From contig JAEXNZ010000459.1 in assembly GCA_023439425.1 (NCBI GenBank), positions 1-7,382 of the forward strand: a stretch of DNA of 7,382 nt, in the 5' to 3' direction. Positions 5,753 through 7,382 of the stretch are shown in pieces. This DNA is from Pseudomonadota bacterium. Its GTDB lineage: Bacteria > Pseudomonadota > Gammaproteobacteria > Xanthomonadales > Xanthomonadaceae. Numbering within the stretch: the first letter of the stretch is position 1; the number at the start of each line of letters is the position of its first letter. Under the pieces are notes generated by a model that worked only from the letters and a program-made list of their open reading frames with translations, ran no database searches and was not told where the DNA came from. Made by a program: the position numbers and the translations under genes.

Positions 5753-6646
5753 TTGTCTCTTTCCGGTCTCATCACCGCGCTGGCCACGCCTTTCCAGGCC
5801 AATGGCGCATTGGATCCCGACGGTTGGCAGCGCCTGCTGCACCTGCAACTGGAGGGGGGCGTTCACGGGGTCGTGGTGGCCGGTTCCACCGGCGAAGCGG
5901 CCACCCTGTCCGACGACGAATATGACCAGCTGCTGCGCAGCGCGGTGAAAGCCGTGGCCGGCCGCGTACCGGTCATCGCCGGCACCGGCCTGTCGGGCAC
6001 GGCCAAAACCATCGAGCAGACCCGCCGCGCGGCGGCCAATGGGGCCACCCACGCGCTGGTGGTGACGCCGCCGTACGTGCGCCCGACCCAGGCGGGGCTG
6101 ATCGCGCATTACCGCGCGGTCGCTGACCAGGGCGGCCTGCCGGTCATCCTGTACAACGTGCCGGGCCGCACCGGGGTGGACATGCTGCCGGAAACGGTCG
6201 CGGAACTGGCCAGCCACCCGAACATCGTCGGCATCAAGGAAGCGGTGGGCGACAACGGCCGCGTGCAGGCGCTGCTGGCACTGCGTTCGCCGGACTTCGT
6301 GATCCTCAGCGGCGACGACGGCACGGCGGCGCGCTCCATTCTGTCGGGCATCGACGGCCTGATCTCGGTGGGTTCCAACGCGCTGCCGGGTTCCTACCGG
6401 CGCATGTGTGACCTGGCCGCGGCCGGCGAGCGCGAGGCGACCGAGTCCTGGAACGCCCGCCTGGACCCGTTCCACGACTTCTGCGGGGTGGAGCCGAACC
6501 CGATTCCGGTGAAGGAACTGCTGTACCGGATCGGCATCGGCCATGGCCTGCGACTGCCGCTGCTGCGGCTGTCCGAGCCCCACCATGCTGCAGCCGAACA
6601 TCTGGCGTCCGACATCGGGGCGCTTGAAGCACTTTCCAGCCACTGA
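5753..6646 (+). CDS. dapA: 4-hydroxy-tetrahydrodipicolinate synthase DapA
   Basis: A 297-residue class I aldolase-type TIM barrel (E. coli enzyme 292) that condenses pyruvate with aspartate semialdehyde in the diaminopimelate/lysine pathway. The Schiff-base lysine is Lys162 in GIKEA, Tyr134 and Arg139 sit in LYNVPGRTG, Tyr108 in TPPYVRP, and Ser45-Thr46 in AGSTGEAATL. Ser45 stands where E. coli has Thr44 of the proton-relay triad, a conservative change. Residues aligning with the E. coli lysine-inhibition site are mostly different (Ala49, Asp54, Tyr57, Ser81, Lys85, Pro107). The likely start is TTG at 5753 (MSLSGLITALATPF); the frame stays open further upstream but there without family resemblance. 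No clear Shine-Dalgarno is seen. bamC follows after 29 bp in the same direction. Confidence 0.95.
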   Translation: MSLSGLITALATPFQANGALDPDGWQRLLHLQLEGGVHGVVVAGSTGEAATLSDDEYDQLLRSAVKAVAGRVPVIAGTGLSGTAKTIEQTRRAAANGATHALVVTPPYVRPTQAGLIAHYRAVADQGGLPVILYNVPGRTGVDMLPETVAELASHPNIVGIKEAVGDNGRVQALLALRSPDFVILSGDDGTAARSILSGIDGLISVGSNALPGSYRRMCDLAAAGEREATESWNARLDPFHDFCGVEPNPIPVKELLYRIGIGHGLRLPLLRLSEPHHAAAEHLASDIGALEALSSH

Positions 6647-6665
6647 ACCGCAGTGGCCTGAACCT

Positions 6666-6669
6666 GGAG
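6666..6669 (+). promoter_or_regulatory. ribosome binding site of bamC-like gene
   Basis: GGAG lies 6 bases before the ATG at 6676 in the 29-bp gap after dapA. It fixes the start codon of the lipoprotein gene. Confidence 0.65.
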
Positions 6670-6675
6670 ATTCAC

Positions 6676-7191
6676 ATGCGTCAATCTGTTTCCGCCACCC
6701 GCGTGCTGTCGTTCGCGCTGCTGGCCACGGCCACCCTGGTGGGCACCACCGGCTGCTTCAATCGTGGTGCGAAGGGCGACTACGCGCTGGCCCCGGAAAT
6801 GCGTCCGCTGGAAATTCCGCCGGACCTGAATGCCCCGGGCAACCCGGCCGCGCAGGTGCCGGTGCTGGCCTCGCAGGCCGCCCGTCCGGCCCCGGGCCCG
6901 GCGGCCGACCCGGCCGTTGCCGGCGCAGGCTTCAACGTGGCAGGCAGCAAGGAAGAGGTGTTCGCCAAGGTGGGCGAGGTGCTGGAGTCGATGGGCGGCG
7001 TGACCATCGCCAGCAAGGCCCAGCTGCTGGGTTCCTACGACGTGGCCTTTGAGGACAACAACTTCCTGGTCCGCGTGGTAGCCGTCGAAGCCGGTGCCTA
7101 CGTCTCCACGGTCGACCCGCGCGGCCTGCCGGCCACCGGCCCGGCCCCGACCAAGCTGCTGGCGGAACTGAAGGCCAAGCTGGCTCCGTAA
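6676..7191 (+). CDS. bamC: short BamC/NlpB-like outer-membrane lipoprotein
   Basis: A 171-residue predicted lipoprotein. The signal sequence spans 1-26 with Cys27 in VGTTGC as the lipidation site (Thr at -3 is atypical). After the cysteine, KGDYALAPEMRPLEIPPDLN (33-52) resembles the N-terminal lasso of BamC, which contacts BamD in E. coli and carries a PLEVPPDL-type motif. A Pro/Ala-rich linker (53-84) leads to one small alpha/beta domain, GFNVAGSKEEVFAKVGEVLE (85-104) through the VAFEDNNFLVRV strands to LLAELKAKL, like a single helix-grip unit. E. coli BamC has 344 residues and two such domains, so this is about half length. Position directly after dapA is the same as in E. coli. The role in the BAM complex is inferred from motif and synteny; the name is probable, not certain. 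Confidence 0.75.
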   Translation: MRQSVSATRVLSFALLATATLVGTTGCFNRGAKGDYALAPEMRPLEIPPDLNAPGNPAAQVPVLASQAARPAPGPAADPAVAGAGFNVAGSKEEVFAKVGEVLESMGGVTIASKAQLLGSYDVAFEDNNFLVRVVAVEAGAYVSTVDPRGLPATGPAPTKLLAELKAKLAP

Positions 7192-7197
7192 TCCTGC

Positions 7198-7226
7198 GGC
7201 GTGCCGGATTGCACGATCCGCACGCC
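7198..7226 (+). terminator. possible terminator hairpin after bamC
   Basis: Seven bases after the stop codon, GGCGTG-c-CGGAT (7198-7209) pairs with ATCCG-CACGCC (7216-7226) around a 6-base loop: eleven base pairs with one bulge. No T-run follows, so an ordinary Rho-independent terminator is doubtful; it could act as a processing stop or 3'-end stabiliser for the dapA-bamC mRNA. Confidence 0.45.
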
Positions 7227-7244
7227 CCGACGGATTGCATGATC
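7205..7244 (+). repeat. imperfect direct repeat CGGATTGCA(C/T)GATC
   Basis: CGGATTGCACGATC at 7205-7218 recurs as CGGATTGCATGATC at 7231-7244, one mismatch in 14 bases, offset 26 bases. The first copy is the upper stem and loop of the hairpin after bamC; the second abuts the GTAG hairpin. Confidence 0.5.
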
Positions 7245-7247
7245 TAC

Positions 7248-7269
7248 GTAGAGCCGGGCTTGCCCGGCT
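7248..7269 (+). repeat. SMAG-like GTAG-headed REP hairpin
   Basis: GTAG (7248-7251) is followed by a perfect 8-bp hairpin, AGCCGGGC (7252-7259), loop TT, GCCCGGCT (7262-7269). A GTAG tetranucleotide at the foot of a short stem-loop is the defining feature of the SMAG repetitive elements of Stenotrophomonas maltophilia, a REP-type family that RAYT-like transposases are thought to move. Only one copy is visible here, so genome-wide repetition cannot be shown. Confidence 0.7.
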
Positions 7270-7329
7270 GCTGTTGGATCCGGGCGAACAGCCGGTGGTT
7301 CATCGGTTTCCGAGCTTGGTCGCACCGGG

Positions 7330-7382
7330 GTGGGTTTGCGGGACACGCCGTAAACCCATCCATGGGGGCTCGTAGAAAACAT
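7330..7382. repeat. inverted-repeat element running off the window edge
   Basis: GGGTGGGTTT (7329-7338) pairs with AAACCCATCC (7353-7362), allowing one G-T pair, around a 14-base loop that contains a GCG/CGC match. The right arm also belongs to a second small hairpin, CCCAT-CC-ATGGG. The last bases, GTAGAAAACAT, look like the beginning of another GTAG-headed hairpin cut off by the window end. No gene is seen in 7192-7382; this region holds only repeat-like sequence. Confidence 0.4.

Noticed and set aside
5593..5802. N-terminal extension of GcvR by up to 70 residues to an ATG at 5802
   Set aside because: It would cross the candidate promoters and run into dapA; the upstream residues do not resemble the family.
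4949..6643. Long minus-strand open frame (564 codons) antisense to dapA and running through gcvR out of frame
   Set aside because: Its translation has no family resemblance, is rich in Arg, Ala, Gly and His, and lies opposite a clear dapA; such frames are common artefacts of high-GC third positions.
7098..7382. Minus-strand open frame of 94 codons at the right edge
   Set aside because: It starts within repeat sequence and covers the hairpins and the end of bamC on the other strand; no motif or ribosome binding site supports it.

Overview
The window is a high-GC chromosomal segment from a gammaproteobacterium of the Xanthomonadaceae, most likely Stenotrophomonas. The reasons are the protein sequences (a PrxQ with Cys47/Cys83 as described for Xylella, a TTG-started dapA next to gcvR, a very short BamC-like lipoprotein) and a GTAG-headed hairpin resembling the SMAG repeats of Stenotrophomonas. 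Base composition looks even throughout. I see no insertion sequence, prophage gene, CRISPR array or other mobile element.

Layout. At the left edge is the 5' part of a tRNA-Arg(ACG) gene on the minus strand, driven by a near-consensus sigma70 promoter (74-102). From 120 to 5592 seven genes lie head to tail on the minus strand. In transcription order they are gcvR (two-ACT-domain regulator), bcp/prxQ (thiol peroxidase), phoH-like PIN-ATPase, a small lipoprotein of unknown function, a DUF1275/YoaK membrane protein, thiD (HMP-P kinase) and an alpha/beta hydrolase. From phoH onward they are tightly packed: stop/start overlaps at lipoprotein/phoH (if GTG is used) and hydrolase/thiD, and gaps of about 20-35 bp elsewhere, so this part is probably one transcript. 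gcvR and bcp are separated by 79 bp.

A 160-bp intergenic region (5593-5752) divides gcvR from the divergent dapA-bamC pair on the plus strand. Both genes flanking it appear to start with TTG, and it may hold two face-to-face promoters plus a hairpin. The order bamC-dapA | gcvR-bcp is the same as in Escherichia coli, which supports the assignments of gcvR and of the shortened BamC. After bamC (7192-7382) there is no gene, only repeat and hairpin sequence: a bulged hairpin just after the stop codon, a SMAG-like GTAG hairpin and another inverted repeat running to the window edge.

Functionally this is core metabolism and envelope biology: lysine/diaminopimelate synthesis (dapA), glycine-cleavage control (gcvR), peroxide defence (bcp), RNA-related ATPase (phoH), thiamine synthesis (thiD) and outer-membrane assembly (bamC). 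I found no convincing new defence, mobile or biosynthetic system. The points most worth checking are the single-domain BamC, the loss of the E. coli-type lysine-inhibition site in DapA, the C-terminal run-on of the peroxiredoxin, the dyad inside the tRNA promoter spacer and the structure of the dapA/gcvR control region.
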